Source: Eucommia ulmoides
Lineage: Eukaryota > Streptophyta > Magnoliopsida > Garryales > Eucommiaceae
DNA length: 64,000 nucleotides
Direction: 5' to 3'
NCBI GenBank assembly: GCA_016647705.1
Contig: CM028326.1
Span: 25,435,901-25,499,900 of the forward strand
Every line of letters begins with the position of its first letter. Within the stretch, counting starts at the first letter, position 1. Below the pieces are notes generated by a model. That model did not search any database, was not told where the DNA came from, and saw nothing but the letters and a program-made list of their open reading frames with translations. Made by a program: the position numbers and the translations under genes. Below are positions 36,701 through 47,675 of this stretch, piece after piece.

Positions 36701-39140
36701 TGTTTTTATTTATATAGAAACAATAAAAAAAATTGTTTAGAATATTAATAAATTATTAAAAAATATTTGTGTGCTATTGCTAACTAAAGTATTTGCAATT
36801 AGAAAACAAATATGATGTCACTTTTATCATACAAAAGATTAATTAAAAAATTATTTTGACTTTTAATAGTACAATCCCTTACTTTTAAAAGCAATCCCAA
36901 AATATAGGCCAAAAAAATATTATTAAAATATTATAAAAATTATTTTAGGAAAAAAAAAATGTATAAAGATAAAAAAATTTTAAAAATTAAAATCATTAAA
37001 AAATAAAATACAATGCTTATAAACTTTCAGCACTTAATTTTCAGTGTTATCAAACATGTTTTTACTTGGTTATCTGGAGTTGAAGCAAAATTTAGGTAAA
37101 ATTAGGCCCCGTTTGGTAATCATTTCCATCCCATTCCATTCCCAGATTTTTGAAAATTCTGTTTGGAAATAGCATTTGGTAATTTTTGTTTCCGTTTCCA
37201 TTTCATTCCCATTTGAGAATTGTGCCAACTTTTTTCTTAAGAAATGAGAAACAAAAAAAAGTTGTTTCTCATTATTCCCATTTCATTCTCAAAACCCATG
37301 ATTACTATTCACCTACCGGCCGACCACCGACCACCGCCGTCGACCGCCACCGGCCACCGACCGCCGCCGGTCACCGTCCGGCCGGAATTTTTCCGGCCAC
37401 TTCTGGCAGTCGCCGGCGACGGCGCCACCGCCGTCTCCGTCGCCGGAGAACCGTCCCTGGCCGGCCGGCGACGGTGCCACCGCCGTCAGGCCAAAACTGA
37501 AAAGAGAAAAAAAAAAAAAAAAAAAAAAAGATTTTAGGATAAAATCGTTACCAAACACAATTCCCTTCCCAAAACAAAAAAAAAATATCGTTATCAAACG
37601 CAATTCTACTCCAAAAAAAAAAAAAAAAAAAATCCATCCCATCCCATTCCATTTCTATCCCACTGCTGAAATTGAAACAGAAACGGTTACCAAACGGGCC
37701 TAAATTTCCAGAAAAAATTTACTAAAATATAAATAAAATCTAATAGAAAAACTAAAAGCGAAGTTCAAAGAAAGAATATGCTTCCTCCAACATCACTTCT
37801 CCTGATTTTTTTAATTTTTTTAATATTTTATTTAAGCTAGTTTTAAATATTATTTAAATTGTTATTTATTATTAATATAGTAATTAAATGAATTTGATTG
37901 TTAGTAATTATTAATTAATTATATGTGAATCTCTTTTCCCTTCTCTCTCAAATAATTTATTAAGGACCCGTTTGGTAATCGTTTCTATTCCAGAAATTCT
38001 CATCTCATTCTCAGATTTTTGGGAATTCTATTTGATAATTTTTGTTTCCGTTTTCATTTCATTCCTATTTGAGAATTATGCCCACTTTTTTCTTAAGAAA
38101 TGAGAAATAAAAAAAAGTTGTTTCTCATTATTTGCATTCCATTCCCAAAACATATGGTCACTGTTTATCCGTCGGTCGACCACCGTCTGCCGCCGTCTTC
38201 CGCCGCCAGCCACTGTCTGCCGCCGCTGCCGCTGCTGGCGGCCATCTCCGGCGACCGTCGCCGGTCACCATCCAAATTTTCAGCCACTGTCACTCACCCG
38301 CCATCGCTGCTCGGCCGGCGCCGGCGCCGGCATCACCGCCATCCGCTGGCGCTAGAGCCACAGCCATCAGGCAAAAAAAAAATGATTTTAGGATAAACTC
38401 GTTACCAAACACAATTCTCTTCCCAAAAAAAAAAAAAAAAAATATTGTTACCAAACGCGATTCTACTCCCAAAAAGAAAATAAAATTCTCATCCCACTGC
38501 TGGAATGGAAACAGAAACGGTTACCAAACGCCACCTAAAATTTCCAGTCTTTATCTACGGCTACACGTTTTTTTTTTTTCCAATTTTTTTTTTTATCTTT
38601 ATTTGATTAAATTTAATCAATGTGTTAATCACACTTTGCACTCGTGGTTAGACTGAATTATATTTTGTCGTCACCGTTTACACCCTCTATATTTTAGACT
38701 TAAGTGCAACGGTTAAATTTTTCGTTAATTTTAACGGTTAAAATGCAAAAGTCAACGAAAATTATAATAGATGGGCAATTTCGTATATTTTGTCCCAAAA
38801 TTGATAAAAAAAAAATAATAATAATAACTTCATATATTTTTAAGCATATTTCGTTAATTTAAACTGGAAAAAAATATATCATTTTGTTCAAAAGCAAAAA
38901 TAGGCAATATGTAGAAATAAAGGGTCGTAAAGTGATAATTAGACAAAGTAAAAGGGAATAAAAGATAATTTACTCTAAAATAAATAGAATATAAATTAAA
39001 AAAACAATTCTATTTAAATAAAAAAAATATGTAATATTCCACCGGGTCTAAACTAGTTATTTTTAGAAAAAATGAGAAAAAACTTCACTTTTACCATTAA
39101 ATTTAAAATGGATCGTCACTTGCAAGTTTATATTGAGAAA

Positions 39141-39214
<74 letters not shown>

Positions 39215-42200
39215 CACTCAAATAAATGTTCTCTCACTAACATAATAAATGTGGAAATGCAATAACAACATAATGAATGGGATATACAAATATTGTTATA
39301 CAACAACAATATCAACTGCAACATAATAAATGAGGGATATAAATATTATCGTACAACAAACAATTATTAGGAAAAAGTACAATTTAGACCCTCTAACTAT
39401 TGACATATTTCTAAGTGGTCCCTCTAAGTTTAAACGTTTCATTTCAAACCCTCTACGTATAATAATGTTTCAAATTCGTCCCTCCGTTAGAGATTCGGTT
39501 AAAACTAACAGAATCTCAAGGGCAAAATGGTCTTTTCACGTTTTTTAAATTTTTTAATCATTTTTAATTAACTTTTTTTTTTTTTATCTCTCTCTTCCTC
39601 CCCTTCCTCTCTCTCTCTCTCTCCCGCCACCTCCCTCTCCCTCTTCCTCCCCTTCCCCTCTCTCCCTCCCACCCCACCCCCTGCAACAGGGGGTCCCTGT
39701 TGCAGGGGGTGGGGTGGGAGGGAGAGAGGGGAAGGGGAGGAAGAGGGAGAGGGAGGTGGCGGGAAGAGGGAAGGAGAGAGAGAGAGAAAAAAAATTAATT
39801 AAAAATTATTAAAAAATTTAAAAACGTAAAAAGATCATTTTGTCCTTAAATTCTGTTAGTTTTAACTGATTTTCTAACGGAAGGACGAATTTGAAACGTT
39901 ATGATATGTAGAGGGTTTGAAATGAAATGTTTAAATTTAGAGAGATCACTTAGAAATATGTCAATAGTTAGAAGGTTTAAATTATATTTTTTTCTAATTA
40001 TTATATGTCAGTTGAATTTTTTTTTAAATTTGAATGATTATATAAATATAAGAATAAATTAGTAAGTAATTTCGTCGTTTTTGATGTGCCCTTCTTTTTT
40101 GAAATAGATGAATTGGAGTACCTTTTATGTGGTTGAATCTTCGAATAATCACGAAATTCATGACATCCCAAAGGCAGGCAGTACAATCATCGGAGGCAGA
40201 AATGAGGCCTGAGCCACTGAAACATAATGCCGTGATGGATCCCCTGCATTTATTCGTACGCCAAATACTTAACAAATTACACAAATAATTACACTTCACA
40301 TATATAAAAGCTAAATTTCATTAAGCCAGCATTTTAAACTCTTTTAAAAGATATTTTGACATCAACCTCAAATTTTACAATTCTATGTAACCCACTCAAT
40401 ATAATAATTTGTCTGAGAAATATAATAATTCTGTTAAAAATCTAAAGTCAATATAAGACATGAAAGTCACTATAATATTTTGTAGGGTAATTTTAAGTCT
40501 CTCTAAACTCTAAAAGTTAGTTTATAAAGTGAGACTTTCCGTTACATTTATAACTTGACCATCAGTCCCTTACACATCTAATACTGGCTAAAACCAACAT
40601 TTTTTGCTTGAAAAATTACAGTGATTTTCATGTAGTGCAGTAATTTTAAACTTTTGAAAAATTATTATAGTGCGTGAACTATATGACCAAAATTTTTAAG
40701 TTTGTGGCCCGTTTACCAAGTGCCCATTTTTAAAGATAAAAATAATTTGATTAACAAAAAACTTCTACTAAAAGCAAAAGTAAAAAATTTAAAATATATT
40801 CGATAGTGTAAAGATAGTATCTTAGTAGTATCTTTATAAATGATCTCTTAATCCAAAAAATATAGATAATCCAGAAAAAAAAAAAAAAAAAAAAAAGTGA
40901 GTATAAATGTTATGACCCAAAATAAAAAAACAATTATTTTTTCTTTTTCTAAAAATACTTAAAATCATAATTTTACTTTTTGATTTTTAAATTGTAACTT
41001 TTCAAAGACAAAACCAACAATGCTTTTAAAATAAAAATAATTTAAAAAATTACCAATCAGTGCCTAACTTTTTTTTTTTTTTTTTTTCGATTTTTTTATG
41101 AAAAAAAATAATAATAATTAGAAGATGGTTGAAATTACTTGTGTCCTTCGAGCACAATTTGTTGAGTAGGATCGTTTATGGTCTTGAAATCAATCGAGCA
41201 TACAAAAATTCTTCCATCACTACCGCCAGAGAACAGAAGTTTCTCCGAGCGGTCAAGAGCAATTGCGGTTATAGGGAGCGGGAACACACGAGTGCATAGA
41301 GGCATTCCAGTGATCATGTCCCAGACCTTAAAAAAAAAGTTGAACGAAAATTGATTATTTTGATTGAAAAAAATAAATAAAATAATAAAAGTTTAATGGA
41401 AGTTAAAATAAATTTATATTCCCAAAATAACCTTGCAAGTGCAATCGAGGGAGCTCGATATGAAGATTAAACTCGAGTTACTTGACGTAGATAATAGGCC
41501 TGTTACAGAAGCAGTGTGCTCCGTCGAAAAGCTCACATAAAGAGGTAGGTTTTCACTATTTGTCTCATCGAGTAGACTTTTTAAACCATGGAGCAACAAA
41601 CAAATGTCAATATTTTTTTTAAGAGAATTTGGTGATATTTAAAATAAGGACCAAATTATTTTGCATAGTTTGTTTAGGAGGCGTTGTTGAGTGTTTTTAT
41701 TCCAAGATTTACATTTTTGTATAAAAAAAAAAACGAACAAAACAAAAATAAGAGAAAAATTATGTTGTGTTCCAAGAATTCTTTTTTTTTTTAAAAAAAA
41801 TAATAATAAAAAAAAAATCTAATCATAGAGTTATTTTTGTTACCATATTTTTATTTTGATCTCCACTTTTAGAGGAGCAAAAATAGAAAAACGGATATAT
41901 GAGAATACAAAAATATAACTCTAAGCAATTCAGAGAAAATTTTTGAGGAACAAGCAAAAATTGTTCTCAAATTCATGTTTTTGTTTTAAAGAAATGTTTA
42001 TGTTCCAAGCTTTTGAGAAACAAAAACATAATTTTTGAAAACAAAAATACTAGACAAATACAATTCCAAATCGCAATTTAGAGGCCAATAAATTGTATAT
42101 GTAAATTGGTTTAATTTACCTAATCATGGGCCAGACGACGATCATACCATCTTCTGAAGCCGATATTAAGAGCGAATCGTCTTGAGAGAATGCGAAAACA

Positions 42201-45200
42201 GTTAGTGCCTTATGATGGGCATGCCAATTCTTGTGCAACCTCCCATTTGAGACCTTCATATTTAAAAAAAAAAAAAAGAAAAAAAAAAAGCAATAATAAT
42301 TAAAATATATATATATATATAAACTATGGATTTATTTGCAATTTAGTTCTATTTTTTTTTTCATTTAGGTCCTTCAATTATCGCATTTATATCCATGTTC
42401 TCCGATTAACTCTGCTAAAAGAACCGCTATGTCATAATTTTAAGGACCAAAGGGCTAATATAGACCTGATTTAGGGGTTTAAGTGCCTAAGGGGTCAAAC
42501 TGAAAATAATCCCGTAATTTAGGGGGTCAAATCACAATTAACAGTTAGCAAACATAACTTATTTCACCAATTGGGACTAAAGTGAATATTAACCCATAGT
42601 TTAAGGGGTCAAAGTGAAACTATTCACACATCAAAAGAAGAAATAATAAACGAAGAGACCTCCTACAATACATTTTTTATTTTTAATGTACTAATACATT
42701 CAAATCTTACCCCGATATATTTTTGAAAAAATTACCATATAGTTTATTTAAAAGGCTCAAATTACAAGATGGTCTCCCAATTTTTTTTTTTGCACTGAAT
42801 AGTCCTATGGGAAGCAGCAGTTGTTACCAAATAGTCTTGGTTTTTAAGTAGGCTTTTTCCTTGGACGGTTTTGCCCTCCCGTGAGCTTTACAGTCAACTT
42901 CAAGCTTTGTCTTCGTTGTCGCTGGGTTGGGCGAAGTTCGGCGGACAGAAATTGGTTGCCGTGATGAGGATCGACGGATATTTTCAAAGGAATTTGCGTT
43001 GATCAAGATTTTGTATTAGATTGTGCAAAAGTGTGATGTTGAATATAACATGATCCGAATATTTGTGGAATTTTCAAGATTTTAATTGCGTGGATCAAAA
43101 TTTTTTAATTGATTATGCAACAATGTGATGTTGAATATAACATAATATTATTTTCTTAATGTGATGTATTAATTTTTGGAAAGAATTTTGTTGTAATTAT
43201 TTTGTGTTTTTGTGATAATAAGTGATGTTGAATATAACATCATGTTATTTTCAACATGATATTGATTTGTTATATTCATTTTTCCATTTGAATACAACAT
43301 GATACCATATTGAAATATAACATGATCGTGTTATATTCAACAATATTTTATTTATAAACATTATTTATTTTTTTCAAAATATTTTTCGTATTTTTTAAGA
43401 ATTATCATGATTTAAAATAAAATGATATCATGTTGAATATAACATGATGTTATATTCAACACAGATCTGGCAGTATGAAAATACCGTCTTTCATCATCTG
43501 TTCGGATTTTTTCAAGTCGATGTGTTTGATGAAATTTCTGCACAGATTTATGCAATGAATCTCTCTATTTTTTGTTGATTAAACGATAAATTTGGAGTTG
43601 CGACGAAAAGTTTTTTCGTAATGGATCTCGGATGAACAGTAACGCAGGGGTAAAATTGTCCAAAAAATGAAAAAGACTATTTGGTAACATGTTTTTAGAA
43701 AATGTTTATACTGTATTTTTTTCTTCCTTTGAGAACCATCTGGTAAGCGCTCCTATATTTTTTAGGATTTTATCTCAACTATTAATTTGCAAAAATCGAA
43801 AATCGCCTTTTAAAAAAATCCAAAAAAATTAAGAGGTGAATTTTACCTATTCAGGCGGTGACAATTTTTTCTATTTATTATTTATCTCTTTCTTAGTTAT
43901 TATCTATGCCCCCAAGCTTTTTCATTTGTCGGTTTTTATCTTCTTACTTTATTTACATAAATTTGCCCTAAACTGACATGCGTTATGATAATTTAACCCC
44001 TAATATTTTCAAGTAATCTGGAAATTGACCCTATAAAACTGCTTAATAACGTTAACAAAACATCAAATCATTCAAATATATATGTTGGAATATTAAATTG
44101 AAGTTCTTGGTCTTTTAAATTTACCCCCTATTTATTTTCACATAATTTCCAAATGAGAAGTTCATATGATAAAACATATTTATTAAATTTATTTTCTACT
44201 TAACCTTTTAATTAAACACTTCAATTTCTAAATTACATGATTGAATTGTGATATCACAAATACACTAAATTTAATCCTGAGTGAATAACATAATTTTTAC
44301 AAATTAACCCCTAATAATTTTAAATATGTGCTAATTTACGGAGATATTTCAATTTGTATTGTAATCGGTCATGTTTATTGATGAATTACGTAATCTTATT
44401 GTGAATTATCACGAAAGACATCCAATAATCTTAAGTTAAAGAAGACATTATTTTACAAATTAGCTCCCAACCCTTCAAAACATCCCTAATTAATAGACAT
44501 AATCTATTGAGTCTTGCAATTATGCAAATTGACCTTCCAATCCTAGCCCAACTTGTTTCTTCATAATTCTAAGGAATATGTATTCTAGTTAGTCTTTCAA
44601 TTGAACACCTCAATTTTTAAATTACGTATTTGGCATTATTACAAAGTATTTCGTGTATTCTTAATCATAATTTTCCATACAATTCTTAGTTTTCATATAT
44701 TTTGCAATTGACCTTCAAATTGAATTTACTCGTAAGTTACATAAACGAATTGCAAAATTATCACAAACGCAATAAATTTAATTCCAACTGAAGAATTCAC
44801 TCAAAAAATGGTCCATAATATTTCTAAATCTGTAATAATTTTCAAAGATATTCAAATTCATATGATGTTTGATTGATGAGTTATGTCATTGAATTGTGAA
44901 ATTATATCGACGGACATCTTGTAATCTTAAACTAAATAAGTTATTATTTAAAAATTGCCCCTAATCTTTCAAACATTCCCTAAACCCTAAACCTTAATTT
45001 AAACATTCTGTACCCTAAACCTTACACTTCCAATTAATCCCAAAAAACTATGTTCAACATATAATACCAGTCCCATCAGATAAAATACCGTGACCAAGTT
45101 CAAAAGATAATATTAGTGGCATCGGTTAAAGTATCGGTACCACCAACATTTTTTTTTTCTAGCAACCAGTTTCAAATGAACTTGCAAATTTGTTCAATAA

Positions 45201-47675
45201 ATTTGCAACTTTTCTACTAAATCTTGTAAGAGTAACTTATAATTTTTTTTTAAATCAAAACTTGTAATTTTTTTTTATTTTTTATTTTTTTATCAAAAGC
45301 ATTCAGATGGAACATGGATAGTTGAGATTGAGCAACATACTACTTGAATGGACATGAATGATTAAGACTCCATGTAATATTTTTATTTCCAAAGTGAATA
45401 TACATACACTCAAAACCACTAGACTGTATTAAAGTAAAATCTGTAAATGAAAGTAACCCTGTGTTTGGGTAAGGGATTTATTGGGAGGATTTCATTTAGT
45501 TAAGAGATTTCAATTTTTTTTTAATAAATTATTTGTTTGGGTGTGTTTAAAATTTGGGAAAGAGTGATTTATCAAATCCTTTGGAGAGCGAATGAAAGGA
45601 TTTCCAAATATTTTTGGGAGAGGCTGAATTTGCCAAATCCTTCCAATCTTGCTGAACACTTCTTTGTCGTTGTCTGAAAGATCGGAGGGATGAACACTTT
45701 CTTCCCTATTGTTCGTCTGTGATTCTCGAACGACAACGACTCAATTTCGATTTCGAACAATGAAATCGAAATCGAAATTGAAATCAAACGACGAAATAGG
45801 TTTCGAAGTCGATTTCGTTTTTGAAATCAAAATCGAACGACGAAATAGGGTTCAAAATCGATTCGTTTTCGAAATCGAAATCGTCGTCGTTTGTTGTCTG
45901 TTGAATCGTCGTCGTCATCGTTGATCGTGTTCGCTGCTTCGTTCGTTCGTCGTCTGTCTTCGTCCATCCGTCGTCTTCGTTCCTTCGTCCTCTTCGAAAT
46001 CGAAATAGAGTTCGATTTCAAAAACGAAATCGAATTAGGGTTTGAAATTGATTTTGAAATCAAAATTGATTTCAAAATGTCGATTTCGTTTTCGAAATCG
46101 AAATGGAAATCGTGAACGAACGAACGAACGAAATCGAAATCAAAATGTCGATTTCGTTTTCGAAATTGAAATCGTGAACGAACGGATTTTTTCTTGGATT
46201 TGTTTTTGGATCTGCTTCTGTTTTTTTTTTTTTTTTTTGGAAATGGGATCTAAAATAGAACAAAAAAAAATTATCTAAATACTTCAGTTCAAACAATTAT
46301 CCAAACAAGGAATTTGTAAAATGACGGGGTTTCGAAATCCTATCATTTTACAAATCCCTTACCCAAACGCAACCTAAAAGAAATATATGATATTTCATTA
46401 ATTATTATTTTATTTATTGTTATCAGGGGATTTTGGTGAATAATACACGAAATTAAAATTTTAGCACATGCAATTCAATAATTTTTTCAAAAATACAAAT
46501 TTATTGTAATTTTTTCATGTAAAAAAATTATAGTAACTTTTATGACATACAGTGACTTTGAGATTTTTAAAAAGCAACTTCGAACTTTTGAAAAAAATAC
46601 TGTAACACGTGAAATACATAGTTTAAAATTTAAAATTTTAATTTTATGGACTGAAAAAAAAAATCTTCTTATTATTGCTTTACCTCCCAAATATAAATAT
46701 GGCCAGAGGGAGCACCACCAGCGAGATATGCACCATCCTTTGTGCAGCAAAGTGGTCCAATGGCCTCTGGTGGGTAACTCCTTATCGGTGCTTGGGGCTA
46801 GGGAAAATCAAATAAATACATTTAATTCATTAATTTCAAAATATTGTCTATAAAAAATTACACAAAAGACCCTCCATTCACAAAATTTACACAAAAGGCC
46901 CTCAAAATTTAGAGTTGTTGCCTCTGCCACTGCATATGGCTAGAAAACCACAAGATTAACTTACACCCATATACCGTTGCTTTGGTTGGCATTAATTTGG
47001 TCTCTGATATTTTTTTTTTTTTCAAATAAGTTCCTAAATTTTTAAATTTATTTTAATTTGATTCTTGGAGCTAATTTTTGTCAATTGTACTATTAGAAAT
47101 GAGTATGTACGAGCCAAATGATTAGATGATCGACCAAATTGAAATAATTTTAAACTTTTATGGACTTAATTTAAATGTACGTAACTTAACTTATTATAGT
47201 TATTTAGTAGAAGGACCAAATCGTAACAAATTTGAAATTTTAGGGACATGACTGAAATTTGAAAATCAAGAATCAAATTGACATTGGCCTTAAACAATAA
47301 TTAAGGACCAACGGTGTTATGAAACCTATATATACAGTGTGTGGGAGAGGAATATATAATATATAGAGAGAGATGTATCTATATATATATATGCACCTTA
47401 TTCAAGGGCCAGATGAAGATGACCCCGCTGGCAAAAGAACCAGGCGTGTGAATCTGGGAGGCCACAAGGTGGTGATTTCTCAAGCAGACCATGCCATGGG
47501 GTGGTGCTGCGCAGGTTGGTATCCGTACCATCTCTTTCCCTGTCTCCACCTCCCATATTGTTATCCCTATTCCCATCTTTTTCTGGCTGCAAACCACCAA
47601 ACCCTCCTTCCATTTCCCCCCCCTTCCTCTCATCTCACCTCTCTCTCCCCTCTTTCTCTCTCTTAAATCACACAA
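33752..47675 (-). CDS. RID3-like: WD40-repeat protein, ROOT INITIATION DEFECTIVE 3-like
   Basis: Coding exons on the minus strand: 47675-47397, 46797-46684, 42253-42120, 41576-41432, 41326-41139, 40243-40122, 34494-34259, 33985-33752. They total 1452 nt, in frame, giving 483 aa. The N terminus GIGITIWEVETGKEM and ASQIHTPG, then SGHIYIWE, SASEDGMIVVW, SSSLDCTCKVWD, SGGSDGRIFVC and SASDDCTACLWD mark successive WD blades; a tail of about 155 residues holds a helical segment (RLWVERMTKHVMQINRYL) and a Lys-rich stretch. This order matches the plant RID3-like subgroup related to yeast Ipi3/WDR18, which act in ribosome assembly; RID3 itself affects meristem and root formation in Arabidopsis. The start could instead be Met15 (47633). 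Introns 2 (4.4 kb) and 6 (5.8 kb with flanks) are swollen by elements. No break in frame. Confidence 0.9.
34962..35469. mobile_element. Tourist-like MITE, CCG-core family, copy 2
   Basis: It begins GGTGGCGTTTGGTTAGTC and ends ACCAAACATGGCC, with TTA on both sides (34959-34961 and 35470-35472). The core at about 35135-35260 is CGG/CCGG-rich. This is the most diverged of the four copies. It lies in intron 6 of the WD40 gene. Confidence 0.75.
35780..36730 (+). pseudogene. LINE fragment: zf-RVT and RNase H-like domains
   Basis: From about 35850 a frame reads CERETINHVLRTCYKAQ, the zinc-binding region that follows reverse transcriptase in plant L1-type LINEs, with several in-frame stops. At 36215-36300 KLNTDRCAKGFTRDGGFGG is the start of an RNase H domain (RVT_3 type), and 36342-36692 continues it with an open 116-codon frame (IIETDSAEIAKLMN, then KRLIRDKDFIIKTIRREKNR and YANFLDNLGYE). 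The N- and C-parts of the RNase H are in different frames. Upstream reverse transcriptase and endonuclease are absent, so it is a 5'-truncated relic, in intron 6 of the WD40 gene on the opposite strand. Confidence 0.8.
37105..37700. mobile_element. Tourist-like MITE, CCG-core family, copy 3
   Basis: It begins GGCCCCGTTTGGTAATC and ends GGTTACCAAACGGGCC; flanks are TTA (37102-37104) and TAA (37701-37703). The core at about 37315-37490 is almost pure CCG/CGGCGACC words, followed by poly-A. In intron 6 of the WD40 gene. Confidence 0.8.
37964..38535. mobile_element. Tourist-like MITE, CCG-core family, copy 4
   Basis: It begins GGACCCGTTTGGTAATCG and ends GTTACCAAACGCCACC, with TAA on both sides (37961-37963 and 38536-38538). 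Same orientation and layout as copy 3, which lies only 263 bases upstream, yet each has its own flanking duplication, so they inserted separately. CCG-rich core at about 38165-38365. Confidence 0.82.
38540..39366. other. Intron DNA with (AC)n(AT)n microsatellite
   Basis: AT-rich intron 6 DNA of the WD40 gene. It has a compound (AC)n-(AT)n tract at about 39141-39211 and nothing recognisable otherwise. Confidence 0.5.
39367..39997. mobile_element. Foldback (long-hairpin) element
   Basis: The whole 631-bp element is an inverted repeat centred near 39692. The ends TTAGGAAAAAG and TTTTTTCTAA mirror each other, with TTA flanks (39364-39366, 39998-40000). The innermost arms, from CGCCACCTCCCTCTCCC to the CAACAGGG at the tip, mirror without a mismatch for about 65 bases; the outer arms diverge moderately. 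It lies in intron 6 of the WD40 gene. An RNA across it would fold into one long stem. A partial relative sits near 735-815. Confidence 0.85.
42320..42620. repeat. MITE-like remnant in WD40 gene intron 2
   Basis: Words of the type AATTTAGTTC...TAGGTCC and AAGGGGTCAAA...GTGAA recur in both orientations, as in a decayed TIR element. Ends unclear. Confidence 0.3.
42762..43752. mobile_element. TIR element with palindromic TGTTGAATATAACAT cluster
   Basis: The left end AAGATGGTCTCCCAATTTTT and right end TTTGAGAACCATCTGG are inverse, as are internal blocks around ACCAAATAGTCTTGG and AAAGACTATTTGGTAAC. The interior (43035-43465) contains at least six copies of TGTTGAATATAACATGA or its complement; one pair at 43431-43461 forms a perfect palindrome with 14-base arms and a 3-base loop. 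It lies in intron 2 of the WD40 gene. It resembles a non-autonomous Mutator-like or foldback element; no target duplication is settled. Confidence 0.55.
43760..45450. other. AT-rich intron DNA, no feature seen
   Basis: Part of intron 2 of the WD40 gene. It has recurring short words such as CAATTTCTAAATTAC and AATTGACC, suggesting very old repeats, but no ends or domains. Confidence 0.4.
45457..46374. mobile_element. Tourist-like element with GAAATC hexamer array
   Basis: Ends CCCTGTGTTTGGGTAAGGGA and TCCCTTACCCAAACGCAACC are inverted; TAA flanks both (45454-45456 and 46375-46377). The centre, about 45740-46170, is an irregular array of GAAATC/GATTTC hexamers with islands of CGTCGTC and CGAACGAACG. 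The right arm, reverse-complemented, matches the left arm of the element at 57577, so the two are one family. In intron 2 of the WD40 gene. Confidence 0.75.

Noticed and set aside
40820-41100. Possible extra WD40 exon between exons 5 and 6
   Set aside because: Exons 5 and 6 join in phase (GHK-GSITAL) and no coding segment is seen in this AT-rich intron.
44985-45030. CCCTAAACC words resembling telomere repeat
   Set aside because: Only two or three irregular copies in AT-rich DNA; not an interstitial telomere array.
45572-46296. Overlapping ORFs on both strands rich in Phe/Glu/Ile/Arg
   Set aside because: They are products of the GAAATC hexamer array, which is open in several frames.
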